Assembly: GCA_024516035.1 (NCBI GenBank)
Contig: CM044961.1
Span: 32,980,402 to 33,044,401, forward strand
DNA length: 64,000 nt
Origin: Bactericera cockerelli
Taxonomy: Eukaryota; Arthropoda; Insecta; Hemiptera; Triozidae
Direction of reading: 5' to 3'
Shown here: in pieces, positions 10,061-21,526 of the stretch
Position numbering within the stretch: the stretch's first letter is position 1
Layout: each line of letters opens with the position of its first letter
The notes under the pieces: model-generated
Told to the model about the DNA's origin: nothing
Seen by the model: the letters and a program-made list of their open reading frames with translations, nothing else
Databases searched by the model: none
Position numbers and translations under genes: made by a program

Positions 10061-10790
10061 CACAAAGAACAACAATCATGAAAAATATTTAGCATATTAT
10101 TTTCACTTCAGCTATTAAGTGTTTCGACGAGGATAACGCAAGGGTCAGTAAAAAAAACGATCGTGTTTCCCAAGTAAAGTATTTTCTTGTATGTTTTTAA
10201 TGTTAGCATGGTGAGGGAATGAGGACAACTGAGGGAGTGAGGTAACCTCACAGAGCTATAAAGAATATTTTTCCTCACAGAAGTATTTCAGTGGGTGTGA
10301 AGTGTCGGAATATCGGCGGCCCTTCTTGGCGTGTTGGTTGGCATTAAAATTGTCGCCGAAATATGGTCAAACGTTTTGCGGTGGTGGTCGAGAGGTGGAG
10401 GTGTTGAGTTTTATGACTTTATGTTGGAGGAGAATGGGTGAAATTGGGTGAGATTTTACGTTGAAACAGGGGACCCATCAACCCATGCCCTTTAGTACGT
10501 GCAGTCATTGCAGTTAATAGAAAATACTTTAATTAAGACAAACCTAGATATAAGAGAACTGGATATAAAAAATTTCAGGTCAATTTTACCGGCCTCTACT
10601 AGAGAAAATAACTCATTTATAAGAGATACCTAGATATGACCATGCAGTTTAAAATTTCCAGGTCCAAAATTTATAACTCTCTACAAGGGAAAATAACCTT
10701 TATAAGAGAATATATAAAGTTATATAAGTAAAAAATAAATTTTAATTGTTTCTCTCTATTACTCAAAGTCGTTTTACTAAATATTTGCTT
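10060..10790. other. Sequence without a recognised gene
   Basis: It includes a GC-richer patch at 10310-10480 with no supported ORF or repeat partner in the window. Confidence 0.35.
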
Positions 10791-10796
10791 AACAGG

Positions 10797-11178
10797 CATT
10801 GGTAGTCAAGTGGTTAATGCACTAGCCCACCCAATTTATGAATTTTTCCTCATTAATGTGAGTATCATCATCATCATTGGGAGGCGTCACGTCACGTCAT
10901 CGTGAACGATGTTAGCCAGACAGTGGAGTAATGACTTAGCACTTCTACCACTGTCTTTACAAGGAGGCTAATAATTGACAAGGGCCCTCAGAACTAAGCC
11001 AATGCTGGTCTACTCCCTGTTTATAGTCCCCCAGCCAGACTGCGGTTCAACTCAAGGGGACTAATTTGAGCATGAGACCACATAATAATAAGACTCTGAG
11101 GGTTAGGTGGTAGAAAATGTTTTGAGCATTAACCTCGCCTGGTGGTTACCTTCCACTAAAGAGTATTATTATTATTAC
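10797..11178 (+). repeat. SINE-B interrupted by repeat R2
   Basis: A decayed SINE-B head (GGTAGTCAAGTGGTTAATGC) is separated from its tail (AGACTCTGAGGGTTAGGTGG to CCACTAAAGAGTATTATT) by 10880-11045. The inserted segment is an inverted copy of the R2 repeat at 4522-4800. Confidence 0.7.
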
Positions 11179-11242
11179 TTGGGACTCGAACCACCGACCT
11201 CTGGGAGACAACGGACAACTTATCAAGCTACTGAGGTCGGTA
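11176..11242 (-). repeat. SINE-C head fragment
   Basis: On the reverse strand the head ends with TACTGAGGTCGGTAGG at 11227-11242. It directly abuts the SINE-B tail, so it probably inserted in or next to it. Confidence 0.65.
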
Positions 11243-11665
11243 GGTCTATTTTATATACATACAATCTAGGTATGTATATAAAATATAGACTTGATTATTA
11301 TATATTCTCATTTTTCTGTTTATACTGATTAAAATAGAGATATTAGTTGATGGCATGGTTGTTCAGAACTATTACCTACTGATGAGAGCGAATAAGCTCG
11401 AAACAGTTGTCCAGGTATATGTTCTGATACTCCTATACATCTACTACAACTTCTCACTTTTCTGTTTATACTGATAAACATATGTATGTATAATTTTTTA
11501 TATGTTTGTATATATATAAATCTAGGTACTATTTAAGTTAATACATTGTACTTCCTCACTGAAATTTAATATTCCCTCAGAGTTATGATGTCGACTTCGA
11601 GATATGCGGGGGTTTTGTATTATTTTTTCTCTGTTATTAAAATCGTATTAGCGTCAAAAATATAC

Positions 11666-12300
11666 AGGGTGTACCTGCAACGATGAGACTTGTTCAGAGG
11701 ATTATGTTCAGCACATCATGAACTTACAGTGGAGCGTTTTGCTTTATTTAAAAGTTATGGCCAAATCCCAGATAAAAGAGAAGAAGAATTAAATTATTGA
11801 ACAAGAACAAGATTATATTTTTTTTTTTATTATATTACTTTTATTACCTATTATATTTATTTTTTATGTATTTTTTATACACAGTGTAATGTACTTTACT
11901 TATTTATTTACTTACTTATTTCCACTTATTTTTAAGTGTTAATTTTACTTTTAATTTTAAGTGACTTTGTATACAAGCCATTTATGGTGTAAAATGTTCA
12001 ATAAAATGAATTTATTATTATTATTATTAACAAGATAAAAAGAGTGAATAACTTTGCATGATTTGAATAACAATAACATACTAAATTTAATATATAAGTA
12101 CTTAAATTTAATCAAATAAAATAATTACGAGTATGCACTTATACTATTATTACACCAAAAGGTACCTGGGGAACCAGGCACCTTGTTTTGTGATTTTGAC
12201 TATTAGTAGGTAATGCGTGAGTACATATTAAGCTTATTTCCTTTCAAATACAGTTGGTTGATTCTAAAAATATAAAAGAACTCAAGAGATATTCAATATA
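11666..12300 (+). mobile_element. Degenerate arm of a CAGGGTG palindromic element (family of 48371-50345)
   Basis: It begins TATA then CAGGGTGTACCTG. It then follows the order of the 48371 element's left arm: an AACTTACAGTGGAGCGTTTTG-like block, GTTATGGCCAAATCCC, and much later TTTCAAATACAGTTGGTTGA. No matching right arm is visible, so this is a half element with a large internal AT insertion. Confidence 0.55.
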
Positions 12301-12351
12301 AAGTTGTGTATGTACGTATGATATGTACGTATGTGTATGTACGTATTTATT

Positions 12352-12610
12352 TGTGGTGAAGAACAAGGCCTCTTCATAATTTTTGTGGGTAGCGCAGCAT
12401 TACTAAGAGCCTCCTTCACATTTCGAATTATTCTTTTACATTAATTTCTTTTTACAATGGCGATGCCACCACTGGTCGTTACTCATACAAGTAACTACTC
12501 ATTTTTCCTCACGAGGTATGAGTGGACCCCGAACATCGATCCAATTACAGATCAGAAAAATTCCTGCCCCGCTGGGGATCGAACCCAGGTCACCATACGT
12601 GCCTCACTTT
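12352..12610 (-). repeat. SINE-A with tail
   Basis: The minus strand reads from the tRNA-like head (GTATGGTGACCTGGGTTCGA) through CTCATACCTCGTGAGG and TTACTTGTATGAGTAACG to CAAAAATTATGAAGAGGCC. This parallels the plus-strand copy at 45208-45510 along its length. Confidence 0.85.
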
Positions 12611-13005
12611 GTACTATTGTCACCCTGTATAAAATTAGATGTATACAATATGGGCAGTGTTTGGTGTTGCATCTGTACTCTGTAGGTATATGTATGTGAT
12701 GACTGATTGTATTATAGGTATTACAGTGCTCGTAGATATATCTATATTTCTATAAGATATATAAATATCTAGTAGAAATATTTACGAACCTTGGACAATT
12801 AAAATAATTGTAAGCAATCATGTAATTTTTACTTTTCAAATTATAGCTGATACATCTTCCATTGTTATTTGGAAGGAAAAAACCATGGTGGAGTATCTCT
12901 ACACTTAGTGTTCGTTTTCGATGTAAAAAAAAAAAAATATTCATTTTGCTTGGATTTCAATTTTTTTCATAAGAATGGACGTTTCATAATTTTCTTCATA
13001 TTTTA
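12610..13005. other. AT-rich spacer
   Basis: No supported feature, apart from CACCCTGTATAAA at 12621. This resembles a CAGGGTG-element end but has no recognisable partner. Confidence 0.35.
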
Positions 13006-13008
13006 TTC

Positions 13009-13082
13009 TGTTTCTGTAGCTCAGTGGTCAAGGTGTCGGTCTGGTAATACAGAAGTCTTGGGTTCGAAACCCAGAATTTGAT
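13009..13082 (+). repeat. tRNA-like SINE head
   Basis: TCTGTAGCTCAGTGGTCAAG is a good A box and TGGGTTCGAAACCCA a perfect T-arm. The loop CTGGTAA would give a Thr-type anticodon, but the acceptor stem (GTTTCTG against CAGAATT) does not pair throughout. I treat it as SINE-derived. Confidence 0.5.
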
Positions 13083-13224
13083 AGCTAAGCTTGCAAGGAG
13101 CATAACCTGAAAATATCCGCATGGTTGGACATTTTTTTAGAATTTATTATGATAAGAAACTTTGATCAAAACGGTTTTTAGCTTACCTCGAGCTATATCG
13201 TCAGGAATAGGGAGGGAATAATAA

Positions 13225-13440
13225 TATCGCATTATTTATACTGCCCGATTAGAACTATTAAAGTCCTATTATTCCAGCAGTAAGTCCAAGACGCATTATT
13301 ACGTGTTAAAAAGCCTAAATGGGAGGATAACTTGTCATGTCTCGGCTGGGTTTCGAACCCACGACCTCAGGAATCTCTCAGAAGTCAAGTATTTTCACCG
13401 AGTGCCGCCTTTACCAGCTTCCGGGACAGACGTGAATCCC
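13225..13440 (-). repeat. SINE-D
   Basis: The reverse complement begins TCCCGGAAGCTGGTAAAGGC, continues through GTGGGTTCGAAACCCAGCCG and GACATGACAAGTTATCCTCC, and ends in the AATAATAGGACTTTAATAGT tail. It parallels 35431-35650. Confidence 0.8.
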
Positions 13441-13793
13441 GCTAGATCGCAACTCCCTGTTTTTGCCTGCTTCTTGATTCGTTTCCCTGTTGTTACCAAA
13501 GTAGATAATTTGCTAAAGACACCTTAGGGAATCAGTTCTGAGCTCTCTGAAGAAACAGAAAGAAAACAATCGTTCGACAAAAAGAAAAGAAAAGAAGAGA
13601 AAAAAAAAGAAAAAAAAATAGAAAATGATTTATGCGAAAAAAAGTGACATTGGAAATTAAATTCGATAAAAAAAGCATAAATTTTGGGAGAAAAAAATCA
13701 AGTTTCTTGAGTATTTTTTAAGTTCTTAACGTCTCCCTTGAGATATAGTGGTTAAATTGACGATAATATTATAGTATCGAGTTTTTTTGTACG

Positions 13794-13843
<50 letters not shown>

Positions 13844-14163
13844 AGAATTTGAATTATTTTTTAATTTGAATTTGACATTTTTTTGATAAAAAAAAAAAAA
13901 AAAAATACAATAAAAAAAATCTCCTATGCTAATGCTAACTTTTGATGGAGATTTTCTCTCATGTCCTTAATATCGCTATCTATTTTGCTTCATATTAATT
14001 GTAATATCAAGTTGTGACCGTACTTAATAATAATATATCGTAGCGACTGAGCTAAATTCTTAGCTGTTAAGAAGGCTTTAATTGTACAATATTATATTAT
14101 GGATGGATGGCAATCAGGTATAGAGAAGAGAGAGAGAGAGAAAAGAGAAAAGAAGAGAGAGAA

Positions 14164-14202
<39 letters not shown>

Positions 14203-14203
14203 A

Positions 14204-14238
<35 letters not shown>

Positions 14239-14440
14239 CAGAGAGAGAGGGAAAGAAAAAGAGAGAGTAGGTTCCTGGTTCCTGCACTCACAGTCTTGAG
14301 AGCAAATGTCGGAATGTCCCGCCCATACCAATATTAATGAGCTACTCATCAATATTATTGACTGCTACTCATCAATAATTTCAAGAGTGCAGTATTTGTG
14401 GCGTCGCGCGTCGGGGTCTTTCACTCAATCAAGAGAATCA
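13440..14440. other. Low-complexity purine/AT region
   Basis: It contains A-rich 13570-13720, a (GA)n tract at 13799-13846, an A run at 13890, and a (GA)n-rich tract at 14123-14268. Leu/Ser or Arg/Glu frames there are composition artefacts. Confidence 0.8.
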
Positions 14441-14445
14441 TGTTC

Positions 14446-14742
14446 TGTTAGTCAAGTGGTTAACGCGCTAGTCTGGTAATCCAGGTAGCGTAGGGATCCG
14501 TTGGTTCGAATCCCAACCAGTGCATGAATTTTTCCTCATTCATTATTTTTTGAGTTTGTGACCACGTAATAATAAGACTCTGAAGGTTGTAGGGACCTAC
14601 ATGATCCTTATTTTATTTTTTTATTTTTACCAAGTTGAATGAAACTTGAAGTTGAAAGTTAGGTGGTAGAAAATGCTTTGAGCATTAACCTCGCCTGGTG
14701 GTTACCTTCCACTAAAGAGTGTTATTATTACTATAAGAGAAG
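14446..14742 (+). repeat. SINE-B with a 66-bp insertion
   Basis: The head at 14449-14524 is well preserved and the tail is broken once. GGTAGAAAATGCTTTGAGCA resumes at 14661, after a segment (about 14590-14655) with GTAGGGACCTACATGATCC that is absent from other copies. Confidence 0.8.
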
Positions 14743-14824
14743 GTTTTACAATGTTGAGTACAGTAAACGAGCACTACCTTGACGTATGAAATTTCTCCTC
14801 AGAATTTTGCATAAGCTTAGGAGA

Positions 14825-14995
14825 TAAGGGTTGGGTGGAAGAGATTGGCAAAGGCAATAACCCCGCCCTTTAGTTAGGACATATTATGTATTTATTTTGT
14901 TTACTTTTTTTCCTGTTTATATTAATACTGTCAATTTTGTATTTCAATTTTTACCATTATTTGTTTGAATATATGTTCTTCTAATAAAGAGTTTC
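14825..14995 (+). repeat. Retroelement tail (GGTTGGGTGGAAGAG family)
   Basis: GGTTGGGTGGAAGAGATTGG leads to AACCCCGCCCTTTAGTTAGG and to a T/A-rich end with CTTCTAATAAAGAGTTT. It is related to 9500-9680 and 51040-51170 and is probably the tail of a third tRNA-SINE subfamily. Confidence 0.55.
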
Positions 14996-15486
14996 ATAAT
15001 AATAATACTATGAAGAAATATTATTATTGAACAAATAATAAGAACTATATTATTGAATTCAATTCTCGCGTCGAAACTCATGTTTGATGGATATGATAAA
15101 AAAAAACTGTGAAACACTGTTTTACAATAATAATAAAATAAATATTTACTGGATTTGACTTTTGTGATGCCATAGCTGGTTACTCCCAGCCCCACCCAGA
15201 CTGGGTGAGGACATAAAAAAACAATACTTTCTATACCTTAAATCTAATAGAAAGTAAATAGTTACTAATATTTTTTGCCCGACATTATTCTCGAACCGGC
15301 GACCTTTGGATTGAAAGGCAGGTTAGTTCAGAGTTCGATTGAGAACCCCTGACATAAAAAAGAATACAAGTGGTTCCATACGAAAACCTCCAGGATAAGC
15401 AACGTTGGGTGTGGTGACGATTTGTCAAAAGTGACGTCCTGTAGACAGAGCACTCATCTGTATGGGCGGAATATATTTATTTCTTT

Positions 15487-15592
15487 GGGGAGAGAGAGAG
15501 AGAGAGAAAAGAAAAAGAGATAGACAAAGAGAAAATAAAGAGAGAGAGAAGGAAGAGTGAGAGAGAGTAAAAAAGAAGAGAGAGAGATATAT
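15487..15592 (+). repeat. GA-rich simple repeat
   Basis: Purine tract of AGAGAG with AAAGAG variants. Confidence 0.9.
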
Positions 15593-15726
15593 TTGATGGA
15601 GTCTAATAACTCAAGCGGCAACTTTGATAAAGAAGGATGCAAGGATATACAAGGCTGAGTGGTAGAGTGATAGGCAATCATAGAAAATGGCATATTCATA
15701 AACTGGCATTCTTGGTAGTAGGTATA

Positions 15727-15758
15727 CAGGGTGAAACAGCTGTTACATTACACCCTGT
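15727..15758. mobile_element. Minimal 32-bp CAGGGTG...CACCCTG palindromic unit
   Basis: TATA, then CAGGGTG, 18 bp, then CACCCTG and TATA. Units of the same size and form are embedded in the arms of the large elements (for example 23650-23682). Confidence 0.6.
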
Positions 15759-15859
15759 ATACATAGAGAAAACGACAAGCATTTTTGAGGGTAAACCATA
15801 TTTAATAATTATTTCGTGTCCTTAAGAGACACAGTTTTTTTACTTTCCTTATTTAAGTT

Positions 15860-16014
15860 TCAAGTTATCATATTTGTGTTAATTCGTGATATCACAACTA
15901 CTCAAACTCGCTTAGCTAAATCTGAAACCGTGACTTGAACCACCGACCTCCACCTTTCGACCGACCGACTTGGTTACAACTCCGCCGCCTTATCGATCAA
16001 GCTATTGAGGTCGG
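15860..16014 (-). repeat. SINE-C, with a short internal insertion
   Basis: It carries the full tail (TGATATCACGAA on the reverse strand) and head. The head is broken at 15955-15975 by CCGACCGACTTGG-type sequence. Confidence 0.7.
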
Positions 16015-16112
16015 TCCATATTTTTAATAAAAACAATTCTGTGTCCTGAGAGGTTTTTTTAGTTTTCGGAGTTTCCAACAAATGGAGGGTAAAGCTCCCG
16101 TCGAATGACTAA

Positions 16113-16367
16113 TCTGTATATATAAAACTCAAATCTGTGCGTGGCTGCATGACTATGTATCTATTAGGGGGTGTCTGTTTACAATACCACAACACAAACG
16201 GTAACAAATATCAAAATTTTCATGAGAATCGACCCCCCCAAAACCATTATCGCTTTGCCCATAAAAATTATAAAAAGTTCAAAAAGGCATGGCTGTCCAG
16301 CAGTACGACCATGCCTTAGTTAATTTATAATTTTAGTCCCATTGCGAAGTACGGGCAAACGGGTAGT
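16113..16367 (+). mobile_element. Small non-autonomous Helitron
   Basis: It begins TCTGTATATATAAAACTC after an A and ends CGGGCAAACGGGTAG before a T. A hairpin (CCCATTGCGAAGTACGGG) lies just before the end. The 3' half (GGCATGGCTGTCCAGCAGTA, CCATGCCTTAG) is shared with the Helitron at 34547-34779. The terminal tetramer is GTAG in place of CTAG, one mismatch from the CTRR rule. Confidence 0.75.
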
Positions 16368-16369
16368 AA

Positions 16370-16985
16370 TGCTATAAAGAGACGTTAGGCGAAAAGTCTG
16401 CATCATTTTGACCGGAGTACACCGTTTTTTTCGCGGTAATTTCGCGAGGTAATATTAGCTTTTCCCAACGGGGCTGGAGAGAGAAAATTAAAGGAGTTAA
16501 AAAATTACCCTGAATAAAAGAGTTAAAAAAAAAATCCTTTATTTACCATGATGCGCACTTTTTCTCCCACCTTATTTTTATTTTATTTTTTATTTTTTCA
16601 AGGTAGGATATCTCTTGTGTTTTCTTTTTTATTGTATTAAAAATCTTTTATTATTTTTTTTTTCTTTTTCTTTTATGATTTCATAATTATTTAATGTTTT
16701 AATTGCCCGTTGTCTGAATGCACATCTTGCCCCTTGCATTATTTTCGCATTCATAAATCACAATTAGACAAGGGAAAATTATCTTGAACGAGATGGTATT
16801 AGCCCAAGAATTTGGTCCCTTGATAACTATTTTTTCTTTTTACCTTTTCTTCTTGAATAAAGAGAGAGGCAAAGGGAAAACCATTTTAATGAATTTTTTT
16901 GCCGGACTATTTTATTTAATTTTTCTCACTGCTTAAGTATAGGTATTTGACATGAAAAAAAATCGCAGTGTGCAATAATTTAGAA
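16370..16985. other. AT-rich sequence without a recognised gene
   Basis: It contains T-rich runs and nothing I can identify. Confidence 0.35.
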
Positions 16986-16989
16986 ATAT

Positions 16990-17105
16990 TTGGCCTGACT
17001 TCTCTCAGCCTGGGCAAGGTTAGTTTGAGTCGCTGATGCCTGATTTGTGAGTTTCTAGCGAATGGAGGGTAAAACCTCTGTCGTGATATAACCATGCAGT
17101 TTAGC
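16990..17105 (+). repeat. SINE-F/E core, truncated
   Basis: It has CTCAGCCTGGGCAAGGTTAG, GCGAATGGAGGGTAAAACCT and GATATAACCATGCAGTTTA in the family order. Confidence 0.65.
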
Positions 17106-17620
17106 CAAATTAGAAAAATGAATTTTAAATTTTCCTGTAAATTTCAGTAATTGGCACTGTGGTAGTGAAGATGACACTGACCAACCTCTGATTTTTTTAG
17201 CGGTCAGTGGAAAGGCTAAGTTCCAAAAAGAATATCCACATTCTATGGAAATACATGCATGGATTTTATATCTATCTACCTTTGCATATACAAAACAATG
17301 TAGCCATGAAAACAAAACACAATTTTTTAAAGGCTCTAATTCTAAAGCTCCTAATTTAGATGCCCCTAAGTTGAAAAATTAACTTAATATAAAAAGGGTT
17401 TTTAAAACGTTCATGTAGAATTTTAATTATGAATTTTTTTCAACAAAGAAAATAATTTCTCCTTTCGGATCTAAAATTCATGTGTAATAAAAAAGCAATA
17501 AAAGAGGCCTTTGTGTCTTAATGAGCTGTAAGGTTTAGAGGGGGTGGGTTTTTTTAGAGAGCGGTGAAGCTTTTGAGGTAAACTGACTTTTTGTGCATCA
17601 GATTTTCTTTCTTTTGTATT
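17105..17620. other. AT-rich sequence without a recognised gene
   Basis: No supported coding region; no repeat partner noticed. Confidence 0.3.
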
Positions 17621-17621
17621 A

Positions 17622-18335
17622 CTTCCGAAAATTTCTAATATTAGAAATCGGCAGTATTGTGTTCGTTTTTGTAAAAAAAAGATTTTTTTGCTCCGATTTC
17701 AATTTTTTTCATATTTCTGGACGTTTCATAACCTCCTGAGCAAATTTGGTTTTGTGTCTGTCTGTCGGTCTGTCGGTCTGTCTGTCTGTTAAAACGATTC
17801 CTTGTAACGCGCAAATCTCGGAAACTACTCGACCGATTTTGATGAAATTTTGCACACATCTAGGAGACATTCTGTAGATGGTCCCATTTTAAATTCATCG
17901 AATTCGTACTAGCGGCTCTGCGTGAAAGAGACCATGCGCCTGACCACTAACTTTTTACTTAAACGCTTATATCTCGTGAACGGTACACTCGATTTTGATG
18001 AAATTTTGTAAGAATATGCATATTATTGTTTTACATAAGTTATTTATATTCATTTTTAAATTAATTATAATTTGACTCTGATATTTAAGAAAATCCGAAA
18101 TTTTGGACAAAAAAGTAAAAAAATAAGAACCACGACTTGCCGATACAGAATTTTTTGTTGAATTTAGAATGTAGAAAAAACGATATTCTACCACATAAAA
18201 TAAATTTGAAGAAAATCGGTTCAGTTGTTTCGGAGATACAAGTAATTTAGTATAAAAACTCAAAATTCGCACGTGTACACAATGTGAAACAATTACGAGG
18301 AAGTATTGTGTCCATAATTGGCAGTGTTTTTTTAC
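17622..18335 (+). mobile_element. Element K, copy 1 (ACAGACAG-type dispersed element)
   Basis: It starts with the hairpin TTACTTCCG...GAAATCGGCAGTA. It contains (CTGT)n at 17756-17789, TTCCTTGTAACGCGCAAATC and CTCGTGAACGGTACACTCGA, and ends near AGGAAGTATTGTG. The same sequence lies in opposite orientation at 42508-43243. There is no coding capacity, and no transposon class can be assigned with confidence. Confidence 0.75.
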
Positions 18336-18423
18336 CTTTTTTTTATACATAAAATAATTACATTATGGATATTGTGAATTTATTCTGAGTTCACATATTA
18401 CTTAAATAATAAATAAAATAGCG

Positions 18424-18456
18424 TCTCTGTATGTAAAAGTTGTTTACATACAGAGT
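18424..18456. repeat. Perfect short hairpin
   Basis: CTCTGTATGTAAA and TTTACATACAGAG pair over 13 bp around a short loop. Function unknown. Confidence 0.6.
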
Positions 18457-18827
18457 GATAATATTAAAAAAAAAATACATAATTATATTTATGCAATTTT
18501 ATAATTTGTAAAATTATTATCATATGTTAAATTACTTACACTTCCATTCCAAAATTTTGTATTTTACATAATCTATTATTTCATTTTCACCTATAATTTG
18601 TCTCGGTCTTATTCTGTCATTTCGGCATTATCACTAGGTCATCTTCTCTCATGTCTATTCTTATTCCATATTCCGACATACAAAACATCTTTTAGACATG
18701 TACCTGTTCCATATATTATTCTATGTTCGGTATTTCATGTGCCCCACCCCCACCCATCTACCTTCATTGTGTTCCGTATTCCTCATCCTCCTTAAATCTT
18801 CTTTCCTCTTCTTAATAATAATAATAA

Positions 18828-19032
18828 TAATAATACTCTTTAGTGGAAGGTAACCACCAGGCGAGGTTTATGCTCAAAGCATTTTCTACCACCTACCCCT
18901 CAGAGTCTTATTAGTATGTGGTCACAAACTCAAATTAATGAGGAAAAATTCGTGCACTGGGTGGGAATCGAAACAACGGATCCCTACGCTACCTGGATTA
19001 CCAGACTAGCGCGTTAACCACTTGACTACCAG
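18828..19032 (-). repeat. SINE-B
   Basis: Complete in reverse: TAATAATA tail, ACTCTTTAGTGGAAGGTAAC, then the head ending at 19032 with GGTAGTCAAGTGG. It sits immediately against the LINE fragment that follows. Confidence 0.85.
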
Positions 19033-19033
19033 A

Positions 19034-19342
19034 TAAATGCTCTGGAAACAACTGCTGCTGGAACCTCTGATCGACCTGAAAGAGGAACCTCCACCTGGAT
19101 ACCACCTTCCCTTTGACACCTGGAAAACCCTGAACCGCCTTAGATCCGGCGTGTCAAGATGCAGAACCAACCTAAAAAAATGGGGGTACGAGGAGGATCC
19201 TGACTGTGATTGTGGCTTGGAGCAGACCCACGAACATCTGCTCACCTGTGATCTGCTGACTCAAACCTGCACACATGACGACCTGTTGCAGGCGAACGAG
19301 GCAGCTATTCATGTTGCTGAGCACTGGAAAAATAAGATCTGA
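19034..19342 (+). mobile_element. LINE ORF2 C-terminal fragment
   Basis: The frame reads WKTLNRLRSGVSRCRTNLKK, then WGYEEDPDCDCGLEQTHEHL and LTCDLL. This is the C-terminal module of many arthropod LINE polyproteins (R/K-rich segment and C-x-C...H...C). It stops after WKNKI. Everything upstream is missing because the SINE-B ends at 19032. Confidence 0.75.
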
Positions 19343-19529
19343 CGGACATGTTAGTATCGGACACGGAAAGTAAGTAAAGTAAAGTAGTAATAAGAGGAAA
19401 TCATGTTTCCTATTTTTTTTTTCGTCTTTTTATATTTGTTTTTATCTTCCCAAGTTATTTTTCCACTTTCTTGTTCACTTCTTCTCTCTTTATTTCCTCT
19501 TCTTCCATTTCTTCTATTATTTTTTTACC

Positions 19530-19665
19530 AACCTCAGTATCTTGACCGATAAGGCGGCAGACTTGTAACCTGGAGGTCGGTGGTTAAAGTCCCACTTTCA
19601 GCGTAGATTTGGTGAAGCGAGTTTGAGTAGTTGTGATATCTCGAAAGATGATTAATACAAACATG
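19530..19665 (+). repeat. SINE-C
   Basis: AACCTCAGTATCTTGACCGA opens the head, followed by CTTGTAACCTGGAGGTCGGT and the GTAGTTGTGATATC tail. Confidence 0.8.
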
Positions 19666-19669
19666 ATAA

Positions 19670-20870
19670 CTTTTTTCCATCTCTTCAATTTTCTTCTTTA
19701 GGTAATTTATTTACCAGAAGATCTACTTCTTCTTTGCTCTTCATTCATTTAACCTACCTTTCTTTTCGTCTTTTCCATTGATTCTTAACTTCCTCTTCTA
19801 TTTCTTCTTATCGTCTTCTTCAGGTACCTACCCTATTCCTTCTCATCCTTCTCCTTCTCCATCTTATTTACTCTTCAGTTCTTTCATCTATATAGTTTTC
19901 TTCTTTTTCCATTGATTCTTATCTTCTTCAGTTATTCCTTCACTTCCTTCTCCCTTTGTTCTTCCTGTGCTGTTCTTCCTCAATAATTTATATTCTTCCA
20001 TATTATAAGATTTTATAAGATTTATTTCAACATTTCTTAAATCGTCTCTTTTAGTTATGAAAATCCCTTTAAGTACTGTTGTACTTTTCGGACAAATATT
20101 TATATCAATCCTATAGTCTTCAATTTTGCTTGCCATATTTTTTTAGTCCAATTCCAGTTTCTTTCTCTTTACGTTTTTATTTATTCTTGTCATTCATTTC
20201 TTTTTCCACTTTTCATTCAGATACCTTACCTGAGTTTTAAATTTTTTTCTTCTTCAGTTATTGTTTCGTTGTTGTTTTTTTTTTTTTTTCCAATTTTCAT
20301 TTAAGTTTCCTCTTCAAGGTTTTTTTAATTTTTCCTTGTCCTCTCAGTTTCTTCACCTATTTCTGGAATTAATTCTTCTCTTCTATATTTTTTATTACAT
20401 TTTTGATGATCGTTCTCACTTCAGACTCTTTTTTTTTCTTTTTCAGTTCGTCCCTCTTTACCTTCCTCTCCTCTCTCCTCTTAATGGTTAAATCTCTCTC
20501 ATCCACTCTCTCTCTTACTTCGGAATCCGACTTTCTCTTGTTATCTCTTTCAGTCACACTCCCCCTACACTCTCTCTCTCTCCTCTCGTTCTTCTTAGCC
20601 TCTTCCATTTCTCTTCCTGTATGACTTCGTATCAGAGTGTACATATTATATTTCCTCCATCATTTCCTGAATATACCCCATCTCTCTCTCTCTCTACCTC
20701 TTTCCATAAGAACTCTGTCTCTCTCTTTCTTTCATCAGTCATCTCTCTCTTTCTCTCTCTCTCTTCCACCAACTTTCTCTATCATTCTATCTGTTTGATC
20801 TGTCCTACATAACTCCTGCATTCTCTTGAAGTTATCTATTCAGCTCTCTTTCCTTCCTGAACAGTGAAAC
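19670..20870. repeat. Pyrimidine-rich low-complexity region
   Basis: TTCTTC-type sequence grades into (TC)n at 20500-20765. The open frames on both strands here are composition products. Confidence 0.85.
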
Positions 20871-20892
20871 TTTACTTATTTACTCAGCACAA

Positions 20893-21218
20893 AATCAAGC
20901 TGTCTAATTAGACACCTAAGATTGCAAAAAGAGAGACAAAGACACTTAGAACAGTATGTTGAAACAGTATTAGTAAATCTAAATCAAACCTTCGATTTTA
21001 TCAGCTGACCGATAGTTATTGTAAAACAAAATGTCACAAAGTCTGTCCATAGCTCCGTCACGTCACAAAGTTAAACACAGCTACAAAGCCCGGCTTAGAT
21101 ATGACCTCTACAGTTGTCGTCAAGGTGAAAGTTCAGAGATAGTGTCCACTAAGATTGACTAATCCTGTTTTATAATTTAGCCCTTAGGTGTTTAATTTGT
21201 GATCTTGCATCTCACGGA
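20893..21218. mobile_element. Possible MITE
   Basis: AATTAGACACCTAAG at 20909 and CTTAGGTGTTTAATT at 21184 are near-perfect inverted repeats, but the true ends and target duplication are not clear. Part of the interior (TTTTATCAGCTGACCGATA) has a relative at 51270-51290. Confidence 0.35.
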
Positions 21219-21243
21219 GAAATGTTCCAGATAAACTTTCAAT

Positions 21244-21491
21244 AGCCAGCGTCGATGGCATGTTGAATACACCGGTTCCCTTCAGAACACCGAAGTTAAG
21301 CGACATCCAGCGAGGTTAAGACTTGGATGGGTGACCATTCTAATTCTAATTCTCGTGACGCTGGCTTTTCCCGGCCCCACTCAGGCTGGGTGAGGTCAAT
21401 GTGAGTAGCAGGTTTGTGAGTTTCCTGCGAATGGAGGGTAAAACCCCCGTCGTGATATGACCATGGCAGTTGAAAGCGACGTTAAACCCCA

Positions 21492-21521
<30 letters not shown>
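21244..21521 (+). mobile_element. SINE-F: 5S-rRNA-derived SINE, full length
   Basis: The first 120 bp mimic 5S rRNA: GCCAGCGTCGATGGCATGTT, ACACCGAAGTTAAGCGACAT, GACTTGGATGGGTGACCATT, and GTGACGCTGGC closing the terminal stem with GCCAGCG. This includes the region that holds the internal pol III promoter in 5S genes. A 130-bp core follows (CAGGCTGGGTGAGGTCAATG, GCGAATGGAGGGTAAAACCC) and then a pure A tail. AAACTTTCAAT flanks it at 21233-21243 and 21522-21532, an 11-bp target duplication. It differs from the copy at 32645 at only about two positions outside the tail, so both are recent. Known analogue: the 5S-headed SINE3 class. Confidence 0.93.

Positions 21522-21526
<5 letters not shown>

Noticed and set aside
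14092..14352. Ser/Leu-rich frames on the minus strand
   Set aside because: (GA)n simple repeat.
21244..21365. A functional 5S rRNA gene
   Set aside because: It has 5S-like promoter and stem sequence but also a SINE core, A tail and target duplication, and the middle diverges from 5S rRNA.
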